This document shows, piece by piece, positions 1-9,002 of a DNA stretch of 40,253 nt. The stretch spans positions 1 through 40,253 of the IMG/VR virus record IMGVR_UViG_3300043673_000011, one strand, 5' to 3'. Each line of letters opens with the position of its first letter. Within the stretch, counting starts at the first letter, position 1. The translations under genes and the position numbers were made by a program. Origin of the DNA: a virus. The notes under the pieces are model-generated. The model was not told where the DNA came from. It searched no databases and was given only the letters and a program-made list of their open reading frames with translations.

Positions 1-2
1 AC

Positions 3-1385
3 GAGCTCAAGCTATTCCAGGCCCACGCGGCCCTCGTCAAAGAGGCCGATAAGCAGGCCTACGACGAGGGTACGCTTTCGCTGCAGGACTACTTCGCGCG
101 TCGAGCCGCCGCGATCAATGCCGAGGCAGACAAGGAGCTCGCGCTGCTGCGATCGAAGCGCACGGCCGTCGCCTCTAGCCCGGTGGATACGAATGATCCG
201 ATCGCGCAGCTGAATCAGAAAAAAGAACTTGAGAAGCTCGACTCCGAGATCGCGATCGAGCAGGTCAAGCGAGCCGGCGAGCTCGCCGCCAATGTCGCAG
301 CCGAGGGTGCCGCGCAGCGCAAGCTGTATGAGGATCAGATAAAAAACGAGGAGAAGCTGCTCGAGCTCGCGGGCAAGAAGACCGAAGCGGCACGCTTAAA
401 GCTCGCGCTCGATCTGGCGGATCTAGACGCGCAGCTGCGCAAATCCGGCACGCCCGATGCGCAGCGTGCGGCCGCCGTCGGCACGGCCGCCACACAGGGA
501 AATGCGCAAATCGATTTCAGCGCGGCAAGCGCCAAAGCGCAGCAGGACCTCGCCTCACTCACCAGCAAGGAAAAGGAGTTTCAAACCCAAGTCCAAAGCG
601 GGCAACTATTCTCGATCGACGCGGCGCAAAAGACTGTCGCAGCGCAAAAGGAAATGCTCCCCGTGCTCGAGCAGGATGCGCAGGCGATGCTCGCCCTCGC
701 GCAGGCCACTGGTAACGCCGATGATGTTCAAAAGGCGCAGGCCTACGTCGATAAAATTAGACAGCTTAAAGTCGGGACAGATCAAGTAGGACAGTCGGTC
801 GCAGCGCTTCGACAAGGCGCGGAAAATGCTCTCGGAAACGGTATCAATAGGTTTCTAACCGACGCCGTATCTGGCACCAAAACGCTCAAGCAGTCATTCA
901 TCGAGATGGGCCTATCGATGTTGCAGACCCTCGAGCAAGTGATCATCAAGCAACTCGAATTGAAAGCTGTGCAGGCGGCTTTCTCGGCATTTTCGGGCGG
1001 CGGCCCCGTGGCTGCTCCCGCTGCGGCTGGTCATGCTTCGGGCGGCCACATTAAGGGGCCCGGCACCTCGACGAGCGACTCGATCCCGGCGCGCCTCTCA
1101 GACGGTGAGTTCGTCGTCAATGCGAAATCGGTTTCTCAGCCCGGCGTGCTGCCGCTTCTCACCGCGCTCAATCAGGGTGCGCTACGAGGCATCAACGGAC
1201 CCACTCAAGTTCCGAAGTTCGCCGCCGGCGGCGCCGTCAGCGGATCCGCGCGCCAGTCGCACAAGATCGTCAACGTGCTCGATCCGACGCTATTAGGCGA
1301 TCACCTGGCCACCGCCGCGGGCGAGACCTCGGTCCTCAATGTCATTTCTCGAAACCCAAATAGGGTTCGGAGTTCAATCGGATGA
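3..1385 (+). CDS. Tail tape measure protein, C-terminal part (5' end outside window)
   Basis: The reading frame is open from the first bases of the window with no need for an internal start, so this is the C-terminal ~460 residues of a longer protein. It is Ala/Gln/Lys-rich and mostly predicted coiled coil. A short hydrophobic stretch follows, then a Gly/Ala-rich segment and the motif SDSIPARLSDGEFVVNAK, which is typical of the C-terminus of lambda gpH-like tape measure proteins. Tape measure proteins set tail length, are wound inside the tail tube, and help DNA enter the cell. The tail-tip genes downstream and the tail tube and chaperone genes at the other end of the window fit. A GTG at 183 is in frame but is unlikely to be the true start. 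Confidence 0.85.
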   Translation, partial: ELKLFQAHAALVKEADKQAYDEGTLSLQDYFARRAAAINAEADKELALLRSKRTAVASSPVDTNDPIAQLNQKKELEKLDSEIAIEQVKRAGELAANVAAEGAAQRKLYEDQIKNEEKLLELAGKKTEAARLKLALDLADLDAQLRKSGTPDAQRAAAVGTAATQGNAQIDFSAASAKAQQDLASLTSKEKEFQTQVQSGQLFSIDAAQKTVAAQKEMLPVLEQDAQAMLALAQATGNADDVQKAQAYVDKIRQLKVGTDQVGQSVAALRQGAENALGNGINRFLTDAVSGTKTLKQSFIEMGLSMLQTLEQVIIKQLELKAVQAAFSAFSGGGPVAAPAAAGHASGGHIKGPGTSTSDSIPARLSDGEFVVNAKSVSQPGVLPLLTALNQGALRGINGPTQVPKFAAGGAVSGSARQSHKIVNVLDPTLLGDHLATAAGETSVLNVISRNPNRVRSSIG

Positions 1386-2383
1386 GCACAAGCAGCGGCA
1401 CGGCGACGGACTATCTCGATCTGCTCTCAAAGCTGCGGACCTTCTTGACCACTGACGCGACGCTGGTCTCGCTAGGGCAGAATTGGACGGAACTCAAGAC
1501 CAATGCGACGCCTTACTCGCATGTGGACGCTGGCCAGGCAAACACGGTCGAGTTCGAGACTTACCTGCAGGCGCCGGGACTCTCGACTACCGAGCAGATC
1601 TTCATCAACATCGGCGCGTACACCAATGCCTCGGCCGGACTTTTCAATTGGCGCATGGTCGGCGCGCTCGGATTCATCACCGGGAATACGTTTTTCCTGC
1701 AGCCTGGCATCTCGCCGCAAACCTACATGCTTTTATGGGCCTCCTCGATGCCCTACTGGTTTATTGCGAACGGCCAGCGAGTCATCGTCGTCGCGCAGGT
1801 CGCAGGCAATATCGAGATGTGCTATCTCGGCAAGTTCCTACCCGACGCGACGCCGGGACAATATCCATATCCGGTCTTCATCGGCGGCACGGCTGGCGAT
1901 GCCTCGCCGCTCGGCGGCTCGCAGGGTAATGACGCTGGCGCGCCGAATCGCATCCATTCGGATGTGACCAACGCGCACGCCGCCTTTTTCGATCCTGCGG
2001 CGGCATTCCATTGCGACGTCGCTGCGGGCTGGCAGGTTTGGAACCATTGGAACTTCGGAAACGATTCGCACAGCGCGAGCAATACCAACCAGATCAACCC
2101 GTATGCCGATGATGGCACCTTCGGCACCGGGCAAACGAGCACGCCAGGGCAGCTGAAATGCGTCGTCACCAATATCGACGGCAGCTATCCGCTCATGCCA
2201 GTGCGCATGGAGCAGATAGCGCCGAACATCAACATAGTCGGCACGCTCGACGGCGTCTTTGCGACGACGGGCGAGGGCAATAGCTCCGGATCCACACTCA
2301 CCGTCGGCTCCGATACTTATCTTTGCTTCCAAGACACGTTCCGCTCGGCGCGACAGAATTTCGTCGCGCTCAAGTTCGCTTAA
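1382..2383 (+). CDS. Phage tail protein, uncharacterised, paralogue of next gene
   Basis: 333 residues, starting in an ATGA overlap with the tape measure stop. It has no signal peptide or clear membrane segment and is rich in Gly, Asn, Thr and aromatic residues, as beta-rich virion proteins are. The C-terminus (GSDTYLCFQDTF, then a short tail ending in LKFA) aligns by eye with the end of the following protein (GSDTWKVFPVIS, ending RKNA). The central Leu/Gly/Pro pattern and the N-terminal opening about a short 'rapid' domain are also alike. Position between tape measure and the hub genes suggests a distal tail or baseplate component. No named family is recognised with certainty. Confidence 0.75.
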   Translation: MSTSSGTATDYLDLLSKLRTFLTTDATLVSLGQNWTELKTNATPYSHVDAGQANTVEFETYLQAPGLSTTEQIFINIGAYTNASAGLFNWRMVGALGFITGNTFFLQPGISPQTYMLLWASSMPYWFIANGQRVIVVAQVAGNIEMCYLGKFLPDATPGQYPYPVFIGGTAGDASPLGGSQGNDAGAPNRIHSDVTNAHAAFFDPAAAFHCDVAAGWQVWNHWNFGNDSHSASNTNQINPYADDGTFGTGQTSTPGQLKCVVTNIDGSYPLMPVRMEQIAPNINIVGTLDGVFATTGEGNSSGSTLTVGSDTYLCFQDTFRSARQNFVALKFA

Positions 2384-2395
2384 AAAGGATCGCGC

Positions 2396-3322
2396 ATGTA
2401 CGCCACGGGCACACCGACCTCTCTCGCCGATTTCCTGAATGACCTCGCGACGTTCGCGATCTCGGCCGGCTGGACGGTCGATCATAACGGCGTCGAGCTC
2501 GGCAGCGACTACTGGCTCGCCGTGCACAATGGCAGCTGTTACCTCGACTATTACGTCCCGCCGAGCAATGACCGCATCCAGCTCTACGGCGCGACTGGGT
2601 ACTCCGGCGGATCCGGACATGCGGGCCAGGCGAACAGCTCGGTCAACTTCTCGATGCTCTTTCCAGCGCCCCCGGGGCCCTTCAATGCCTATCACTTCTT
2701 TTCGACCACGACGGGCGGCGTCACTTACCTGCACGCGCTGCTCGAGTACTCGGCCGGGAATTTCCTTCACATTCACGGCGGCTGCCTAAAGCCGATCGGC
2801 GGCGCGAGCCCGTGCACCTATACGGCCGCCACGCAGTGGTCGGCGATCGCCGGTGGCAACTCCTCGAGTGACGGCGGACCATCTCAATTCAATCTCACGC
2901 CATTCAGTGCGGAGCAGGCCGGCCCAACCTCTGGCTTTAGATCCTTCCAGGTCCTCGCGACGGTCGACTCGACGCTGCGATGGTTTTATCCGAGCAATGT
3001 CTCGCCTGGCCGCGCGATCGGCGCCGTCAAGTCCAACTCGAAAAATGTGCATGCATTCGCCCGGGCGCCGAACACGTTCAACCAGCTCTCGCCGTTCATT
3101 CCGCTCTCGCTCTTTGTCGAGCGCGCGAGCGGCAATATTTTCAGCTACTTGGGCGATGTCATCGATATGCGATGGGTCAACCTCGGCAACAATCAGGCGA
3201 AGGATGAGATCACGATCGGCTCCGATACGTGGAAAGTATTTCCCGTGATCTCAAAGCAGCCATTCGGAAGTCCGACCGCGGCGACCGGAAACTATGGCTT
3301 TGCCTTCCGGAAAAACGCCTAA
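2396..3322 (+). CDS. Phage tail protein, uncharacterised, paralogue of previous gene
   Basis: 308 residues, preceded by an AAGGA-type ribosome site just after the upstream stop. It is beta-rich in composition, with many Ser, Thr, Gly and aromatic residues and no membrane segment. The C-terminal GSDTW...NYGFAFRKNA segment resembles the end of the preceding protein, so the two appear to be an old tandem duplication. Both could be subunits of the same tail-tip ring, or alternative distal tail proteins; this is inference from position. The exact role is unknown. Confidence 0.75.
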   Translation: MYATGTPTSLADFLNDLATFAISAGWTVDHNGVELGSDYWLAVHNGSCYLDYYVPPSNDRIQLYGATGYSGGSGHAGQANSSVNFSMLFPAPPGPFNAYHFFSTTTGGVTYLHALLEYSAGNFLHIHGGCLKPIGGASPCTYTAATQWSAIAGGNSSSDGGPSQFNLTPFSAEQAGPTSGFRSFQVLATVDSTLRWFYPSNVSPGRAIGAVKSNSKNVHAFARAPNTFNQLSPFIPLSLFVERASGNIFSYLGDVIDMRWVNLGNNQAKDEITIGSDTWKVFPVISKQPFGSPTAATGNYGFAFRKNA

Positions 3323-3325
3323 GCC

Positions 3326-5026
3326 ATGACCGCCGGCGCTCTCATGCCGAGGGAGATATACCCGACCTCGAGCGGGCTCAACACTGGCGCGCTCGATTCC
3401 CGCATACCCGTCGCGCAGCCCTTTGCTGGCTTTGTGGATCCGGGATCTCCTGGAAATGGCGCGTTCACAATCGCGCATTTGGCGACCCTCGCGAAGTCGC
3501 TCACCGCATCAGGCCCTGGCGTCTCATTCGAAATAACCGACTGGTATTTCCGGATCCACATCCTTCCGAACAATCTGGCGCTCGGGAACGTGGTCTCGAA
3601 CGAGGTCTTTACGATCGGGGTATGGAATGCGTGGCTAGCCACCGCGCAGACGCTCAATACAATCGTCGCCGTCGACGCCGGCGGGACCACGCTCACCGGG
3701 CAGCCGCCGACGCCGCTCATCTTCCAGCCGAACCAGCAACTCGACTACACGCTCTCGATCGACCCGCTAGGGCCGCCGACGATTGATGCGAGCTATACGT
3801 TTACCTTCGCCGACGGGGAAGTGGTTGAGCTCACCATGTTCGGCCAGCGCATCACCGCGTGGGCTCTGACGCCTGACTGGCAGACGCCGGTCGAGGAGCG
3901 CTTGGGCTGGAAGACTGACCGCTTACGCGCCTGGGACGCGACGGAACAGCGCCGCGCGCTTCGGATTGCGCCTCGGCGCAATGTGAAGTTCTCGACCTGG
4001 ATGAGCGATCAGGACAAGCAATACATCGAGAATCAGTTTTTCGCTTGGGGTGCGCTGATCTGGGCGCTGCCGATATGGTGGGACGGGCAGCGCTTAAGCG
4101 TGCAGAGCAATCCTGGCGATGTGGTTGTGCTTGCGGACACCGTCGGTCGAGACTTCGTCGCAAACGGCCTCGCGATCATCTTGAATGATGCGCGCACCTT
4201 CGAGGTGATTCAGCTCGGGACAATCACGTCGACGCAATTGAGCCTGGTGCGCGCCGTCGTCGGGACCTGGCCGACCGGATCCAAGCTCTACCCGGTGCGA
4301 AACGCCCGTCTCATGAACACGCAGCGGATCACGCGCAACAACGGAAGCAACGCCGACGTCGAGCCGGAATTTCTCATCGTCGAGGCCTGCGACTGGCCGG
4401 CCGCGACCGGGCTGCCGACCTATCGCGGTGCGCCCGTCCTCGAGGACAGCCCAAGCGTCACCGACACCTCGGAAGGTTCCTACGATCGAGACACCTTCAC
4501 GATCGACAATCAAACCGGTGCGATCGATGTCTACGATTCGGCGCAGATCGGCTTCCCCAATAATTCGCACAATTGGTTCCTGCAGGGAAAGACGGCGCAC
4601 AGCAATTTCCGCTCGCTGCTGTACCTGCTCAAGGGCGCGCAGGGTGAGATATGGGTACCTAGCTATGAGAATGACCTTCAGCTAGTGGTCGATATCGCCT
4701 CGGCCGACGTCAGCATCCAATGCGCGAATTCAGGAATCGCGCTCTATGCCGCCAAGCTCAATCGTCAGGACATTCGCGTCGAGCTCGTCTCGGGCACTGT
4801 TTTCTATCGGCGCATCACCGGCGCGGTCCTGACATCGCCCACCGTCGAGCTCGTGAATCTCAACGCAGGCTTCGGCGTAGCTATCAAGCGATCGACTGTG
4901 CGGCGGATCTCCTTCATGGTGCTCTCGTGCCTCGCATCCGATGAGATCACGATCCAGCACGATACGGCGATCCGCGGGATCTCCGAATGCTCGACGCCTT
5001 TCCGCGCGGTGAATCATGACATTTAA
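3326..5026 (+). CDS. Large tail protein (distal tail/baseplate type), function inferred from position
   Basis: 566 residues, starting 3 bases after the previous stop. A variable N-terminal ~190 residues is followed by a domain beginning near RRALRIAPRRNVKFSTWMS and containing WALPIWWDGQ. That pattern recalls the tail protein found beside BR0599/DUF2163 hub genes in siphophages and gene-transfer-agent-like clusters. A C-terminal repeat-like portion contains YLLKGAQGEIWVPSYENDL. It lies directly upstream of and overlaps (11 bp) the hub gene, so co-translation is likely. A role joining the tail tube end to the tip is likely, but no catalytic motif is visible. Confidence 0.7.
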   Translation: MTAGALMPREIYPTSSGLNTGALDSRIPVAQPFAGFVDPGSPGNGAFTIAHLATLAKSLTASGPGVSFEITDWYFRIHILPNNLALGNVVSNEVFTIGVWNAWLATAQTLNTIVAVDAGGTTLTGQPPTPLIFQPNQQLDYTLSIDPLGPPTIDASYTFTFADGEVVELTMFGQRITAWALTPDWQTPVEERLGWKTDRLRAWDATEQRRALRIAPRRNVKFSTWMSDQDKQYIENQFFAWGALIWALPIWWDGQRLSVQSNPGDVVVLADTVGRDFVANGLAIILNDARTFEVIQLGTITSTQLSLVRAVVGTWPTGSKLYPVRNARLMNTQRITRNNGSNADVEPEFLIVEACDWPAATGLPTYRGAPVLEDSPSVTDTSEGSYDRDTFTIDNQTGAIDVYDSAQIGFPNNSHNWFLQGKTAHSNFRSLLYLLKGAQGEIWVPSYENDLQLVVDIASADVSIQCANSGIALYAAKLNRQDIRVELVSGTVFYRRITGAVLTSPTVELVNLNAGFGVAIKRSTVRRISFMVLSCLASDEITIQHDTAIRGISECSTPFRAVNHDI

Positions 5027-5870
5027 CGCCTTTGAGACCTCGATCGCGCAGGGCGAGCCAGTGCTGCTCTATGACTTCTTCATCGGTACCGCGCACTGGC
5101 GCTATACCACGGCCGACCGAATCATCACCTATCTCGGGCAGCCATACGCGCCGATCGCGATCTCTTCCGGAGCGGTCAACCAGGGCCAGGAGATCAAGAA
5201 AAAGTCGCTGCCGATAACGCTGCCGCTCGACGCGGCTGTCGTCTCGGTGCTGCAGGACTTCCCGCCCTCCGGCGATTTCATGATCACAATTACCGAGCTG
5301 CACTTCACGGATCCGGATCAGCAGGGCTTTATCTGCTTCGTCGGCCGAGTGATGTCTCAAAAGCAGGACGGCGCGACTATCGTCATGAGCTGCGAGCCGG
5401 CGTATACCGGCGTCAAGACGACCGGCCTGCGCCGCCGCTTCCAGCTAAATTGCGCACACGTGCTTTACGGCGTCGGGTGCACGATTCAGCCCTCGACCTA
5501 TGTCACCGCGGCTATCATCTCATCGGTGAGCGGCGGCGGAACGGTCATCGGAATCCCCGGACTCACGCCGCCGGCGGGACTTTCCTTCGCTGGCGGTTAC
5601 ATCGAGTGGGATTCCGGAAAAGGCTACCTCGAGCGGCGCTCGATAAATTCCATGGGCGGCGGCGGTTCGGTACTAAATATCGCGTACGCCGCTCCCGACC
5701 TTATCCCCGACCTCGCGGTCAATGTGTTTCCGGGCTGCGATCACACGACGGCTAATTGCATTGCATTTAATCTCGCGCCGCAGGATCCGGTGGACGGAAA
5801 TATACTGAATTACGGCGGCCAACCGTGGATCCCTGCGGTCAATCCGCTCACCGGCAACCCAATATACTGA
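5016..5870 (+). CDS. Tail hub protein, phage BR0599 / DUF2163 family
   Basis: 284 residues. The C-terminal half carries the family's conserved Cys pattern: RRRFQLNCAHVLYGVGCT, then later FPGCDHTTANCIA. The N-terminal half (FLxFE-like start, a WRYTTADR motif and YLGQPYAPIAIS) matches the DUF2163 part. Proteins of this type form part of the tail-tip hub in siphophages and in the Rhodobacter gene transfer agent, where four clustered cysteines have been linked to metal or Fe-S binding. The gene overlaps the upstream tail gene by 11 bp and is followed by small tail-assembly genes and the J-like tip gene, the usual order. Family assignment is from pattern recognition only. Confidence 0.85.
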   Translation: MTFNAFETSIAQGEPVLLYDFFIGTAHWRYTTADRIITYLGQPYAPIAISSGAVNQGQEIKKKSLPITLPLDAAVVSVLQDFPPSGDFMITITELHFTDPDQQGFICFVGRVMSQKQDGATIVMSCEPAYTGVKTTGLRRRFQLNCAHVLYGVGCTIQPSTYVTAAIISSVSGGGTVIGIPGLTPPAGLSFAGGYIEWDSGKGYLERRSINSMGGGGSVLNIAYAAPDLIPDLAVNVFPGCDHTTANCIAFNLAPQDPVDGNILNYGGQPWIPAVNPLTGNPIY

Positions 5871-5879
5871 GCCGCGAAA

Positions 5880-6110
5880 ATGATCTATTACGAAATCGCC
5901 GTTCTCATCGTCACCGCTATTTTAAGTTATGCGCTGCGGCCGAAGCCGCAGACGCCGCCGCCGGATACTCTGTCGGACGTCTCGGTCCCGACGATCGAGA
6001 TCGGCAAGCCCGTCGGCGTCGCATTCGGCGAAGTGTGGGTCGATGACAGCAACATTTTATGGTTCGGCGATCTGTCCTCGCAGCCGATCTATGCGTCGGG
6101 CGGCAAGTGA
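5880..6110 (+). CDS. Small tail-assembly protein with N-terminal membrane-like segment
   Basis: 76 residues. Residues ~4-18 are a hydrophobic helix, followed by a Pro-rich linker and the segment VSVPTIEIGKPVGVAFGEVWV, then a FGDLSSQPIY end. The pattern (P..E.G.P....FG...) is seen in small proteins, and in N-termini of tip proteins, encoded between the hub and J-like genes of siphophages. It probably helps assemble or position the tail tip. No catalytic residues are evident. The next gene starts in a GTGA overlap with this stop. Confidence 0.65.
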   Translation: MIYYEIAVLIVTAILSYALRPKPQTPPPDTLSDVSVPTIEIGKPVGVAFGEVWVDDSNILWFGDLSSQPIYASGGK

Positions 6111-6301
6111 TTAAGGTCACGATGGCCGATGTTCACGCCGCAAAGTTCTGCAGCTCCGGCGCGCGCGTGTGGCTCAAAGCTCAAGGAATCGATGTGCTCG
6201 ATTTCATCCGCAACGGCGTTCCGGTCGAGCGATTCGAGGAGACGGGCGAGGAGCTCGCTTTGAGGGTCGCGGCGATCGCCAGGGAGCGCCAGCGTGGGTA
6301 A
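6107..6301 (+). CDS. Small conserved phage protein, tail-tip assembly region
   Basis: 64 residues from the GTG at 6107, which overlaps the upstream stop (GTGA). A longer in-frame start at 6059 would run back over the previous gene and is less likely. The protein has the pattern VTMADVHAAKFCSSGARVW...G.DVLDFIRNGVPVERFEETG, a small conserved protein that recurs between the hub and the central tail-tip protein in related siphophages. Its function is unknown; presumably it is a tip assembly factor or minor tip component. Its last codons overlap the start of the tip gene. Confidence 0.65.
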   Translation: MIKVTMADVHAAKFCSSGARVWLKAQGIDVLDFIRNGVPVERFEETGEELALRVAAIARERQRG

Positions 6302-8657
6302 GAGCGCGCAAGTCTCCGGCTACACGTATTTTCTCGGGCTGCACTTCGGTATGTCGCACGGGCCCGTCGATGAGTTCCTCGAGATCCGCGCTGGCGATCG
6401 GACGGCCTTCTCGGGCTCCGTGACCTCGAGCTCGACGATCTTTATCAACGCGCCCAACCTATTCGGCGGCCCGCAAAAGGAGGGCGGGATCGTCGGCAAT
6501 TTCGATGTGATGATGGGCGAGGCGACGCAGGGCGCTAACTCCTACCTCTCAGCGGTACAGGGACCGCCGCAGCCCGGCTACCGCGGCCTTTTTACGGGCG
6601 TATTCAACGGCAGCGGCTCGATTGGCGGCGGCGGCGGCGGTGTCGGCGTCGGCATAGGAGGCGGCGGCGGCGGTGTCGGCGTCGGCATAGGAGGCGGCGG
6701 CACGTTTCCCAGCATCACGCAGAGCGGACAGATCGGCGCCAATAACCCGTATCCGAAGGCCTGGAGCTTTCGCTTTAGGCGGGCTCTTAAGGGATGGAGC
6801 GGCGGCACGGCCTGGAATCCGACTCAAGCCGCGGTGATGCTCTCGAGCGGCGTCATCGGCATGAACCCGGCGCATATCGTCTATGAGGTGCTCACCAATC
6901 CAGATTGGGGCATGGGCTATCCGATCGCGGCGCTCGACGACGCCGCGTTTACGGCGTCCGCAGCGCAGCTCTTTAGCGAGGGTTTCGGCCTCTGCTTGCT
7001 GTGGAATCGCCAGGATTCGATCGACTCATTCCTGCAGACGATCATGAACTACACCGCCGGCGTGCTCGTCACATCGCCCGTGACCGGTCTGTTTCAGTAC
7101 AAGCTGGTGCGCGGCGGCTACGATGTTTCGACGTTGCCGGTTTTCACGCAATCGGACGTGGTCGAGCTCACGGAGAAAGACGACTCGACGCTCACCGGCG
7201 CGGTCAATGAACTGTGGGTCAAATACTACGATCCGCTCGCAAAGCAAGAGCAGTCGATCGCGCTGCAGGCCTTGGGATCCATTCAAAGCCAGGGCGTAGT
7301 CGTCACCGATACGCGCACCTATACCGGGATCGCGACACAGGACCTCGCCGCTCGCGTGTGTCAGCGGGATCTGCAGGCGACCACGGTCCCCTTGAAGCGC
7401 CTGACAGCCAAATTCAAGCGCACGGCGTATCTGCTGACGCCTGGCGATGTGTTTGTCTTTTCGTTCCCGGCCGCGGGCATTGATCAGATGGTGATGCGGG
7501 TCGGCGAGATCGACACGGGCACTCTGCTCGACGGCTCAATCACCTTGTCGATCATGCAGGACATTTACTCTCTGCCGAGCGATACCTATGTCGCGCCGCA
7601 GGTCTCCGGCTGGATCCCGCCTAACAATCACCCGGTCGCGGCGGTCCTCTTTCAAGCCTATGAGGCGGATTTTCGAACGATCTACAAGATTCTCGGCGCG
7701 AGCACTGCAAACGCGCTGCCGCCGCTCGTCGGCTATGACGGGGTCCTTGTCGCGCGCCCCGACTCGCTCTGCCAAAACTATGCGCTTGCAACCGAGGTCG
7801 GCGGCGCCGCTTTCTTCGCACCCACGACGCCTGAGCAATTCTCCCCCGTCGGCGAGCTCGCGATCGGGATAGGACCCTTCGATACCTCGATGACGCTCGG
7901 CTCGATCATCGACGTCGCACATGCGCCGCTGCCCTGCGCGGCGCTCATTGTTGACGGCACGGCAAGCGAGATCGTCAATGTCACCGCGTTCAATCAGAGC
8001 ACAGGCGTTGCGACTATCGCACGCGGCTGTGTAGATACCGTCTCGAGCGGGACGGCAGGCACGGGACACGCGGCGGCCTGCCAGGTGTTTTTCATCGACG
8101 GCTTTGTCGGATCCGACGGCGAGCAATACACTGTGAGCGAGGTCGTCCACAACAAGCCGCTACCGAATGCGCCGCTCGGGCAGCTCGACATATCGCTCGC
8201 GACCGATATCCCTGTGACGATCGCCGGCCGCGCGCTCCTGCCGTATCCGCCAGCGCTGCCGAAAATTAACGGCACGCGCTACGATCTATCGAGCGGCGCG
8301 ACGGGCGCTTTTACCCTCTCCTGGATCGAGCGCAATCGCTTGACGCAGGCCAATTTGATGGTTGACCAAGGCATGGCCACCATGACGCCGGAGCCAGGGA
8401 CGACCTATACCGTGCGCGTGTACTCCTCCAGCGCCGCGCTGCTGCAGACCATCAGCGGAATCACCGGGACCTCGCAACTGATCAATTCCGGCTCGAGCGA
8501 CACGCTCACCTTGCAGCTCGAGGCGCAATGCCGCGGTCTCACGAGCCTAGAGCACTGGGTCATCCCGGTCGCCTTCACGAATAACTCGGTCGGCATCACC
8601 GACGAGAGCGGCGTACAGATCGATACCGAAACCAATGTGGATATTTTCAGCGAGTAA
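6294..8657 (+). CDS. Tail tip / central fibre attachment protein (J-like)
   Basis: 787 residues, GTG start with AGGGAG nine bases upstream, overlapping the previous gene by 8 bp. It is a large tail-tip protein in the position of lambda gpJ: it would close the tail tube, hold the hub and contact the host or the fibres. Residues ~110-135 form a very Gly-rich loop encoded by a 33-bp tandem duplication (11-residue unit GGGGGVGVGIG). Middle and C-terminal parts have the beta-sandwich pattern common in such proteins (RYDLSSGATGAFTLSWIERNR, then TYTVRVYSSSAALLQTISG). Fibre genes follow immediately. The domain order is inferred by eye. Confidence 0.8.
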   Translation: MGKSAQVSGYTYFLGLHFGMSHGPVDEFLEIRAGDRTAFSGSVTSSSTIFINAPNLFGGPQKEGGIVGNFDVMMGEATQGANSYLSAVQGPPQPGYRGLFTGVFNGSGSIGGGGGGVGVGIGGGGGGVGVGIGGGGTFPSITQSGQIGANNPYPKAWSFRFRRALKGWSGGTAWNPTQAAVMLSSGVIGMNPAHIVYEVLTNPDWGMGYPIAALDDAAFTASAAQLFSEGFGLCLLWNRQDSIDSFLQTIMNYTAGVLVTSPVTGLFQYKLVRGGYDVSTLPVFTQSDVVELTEKDDSTLTGAVNELWVKYYDPLAKQEQSIALQALGSIQSQGVVVTDTRTYTGIATQDLAARVCQRDLQATTVPLKRLTAKFKRTAYLLTPGDVFVFSFPAAGIDQMVMRVGEIDTGTLLDGSITLSIMQDIYSLPSDTYVAPQVSGWIPPNNHPVAAVLFQAYEADFRTIYKILGASTANALPPLVGYDGVLVARPDSLCQNYALATEVGGAAFFAPTTPEQFSPVGELAIGIGPFDTSMTLGSIIDVAHAPLPCAALIVDGTASEIVNVTAFNQSTGVATIARGCVDTVSSGTAGTGHAAACQVFFIDGFVGSDGEQYTVSEVVHNKPLPNAPLGQLDISLATDIPVTIAGRALLPYPPALPKINGTRYDLSSGATGAFTLSWIERNRLTQANLMVDQGMATMTPEPGTTYTVRVYSSSAALLQTISGITGTSQLINSGSSDTLTLQLEAQCRGLTSLEHWVIPVAFTNNSVGITDESGVQIDTETNVDIFSE
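6627..6692 (+). repeat. 33-bp tandem duplication in tail-tip gene (Gly-rich loop)
   Basis: Two adjacent copies of a GC-rich 33-bp unit (each ending GGCATAGGA) encode GGGGGVGVGIG twice, followed by a partial third GGG. The period is a multiple of three, so copy number can change without breaking the frame. It lies where J-like proteins carry flexible loops. Confidence 0.8.
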
Positions 8658-8660
8658 CCT

Positions 8661-9002
8661 ATGACGACAAAATTCTCCGGTTTCACCGCGGCCTCAGCTC
8701 CGGCGAGCGTTGACCAGGTCGTCGGCCTGCAGGGCGGCGCCAATGTACGCTGGACAATGGCGCAGCTCGCGGCGCTTTTCGGGGCGAGTTTCGCGGCCAA
8801 TTTCGGCGACGGGACCAGCATCTCGTATGTCATCACGCACAACTTAGGAACGCGCGATGTCACCGTGACCGTGTACCGCAATTCCACGCCGTGGGACGAG
8901 GTGATGTGCGATGTGGCGCACACGAGCACCAACACCGTGACGCTCTCGGGATTCACGATCCCGCCCTCGGCGAATCAATTCCGCGTGAAGGTCAGCAGCT
9001 AA
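8661..9002 (+). CDS. Small tail fibre / appendage protein
   Basis: 113 residues, 3 bases after the tip gene. The second half (YVITHNLGTRDVTVTVYRN... TNTVTLSGFTIPPSANQFRVKVSS) matches a small beta-sandwich module common at the end of phage fibre or capsid appendage proteins (pattern THNLGT.DV.V.V......N.....F......RV.V). It probably mediates attachment of, or forms part of, the distal fibre. The next gene begins in a TAATG overlap. The fold-level role is inference. Confidence 0.7.
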   Translation: MTTKFSGFTAASAPASVDQVVGLQGGANVRWTMAQLAALFGASFAANFGDGTSISYVITHNLGTRDVTVTVYRNSTPWDEVMCDVAHTSTNTVTLSGFTIPPSANQFRVKVSS

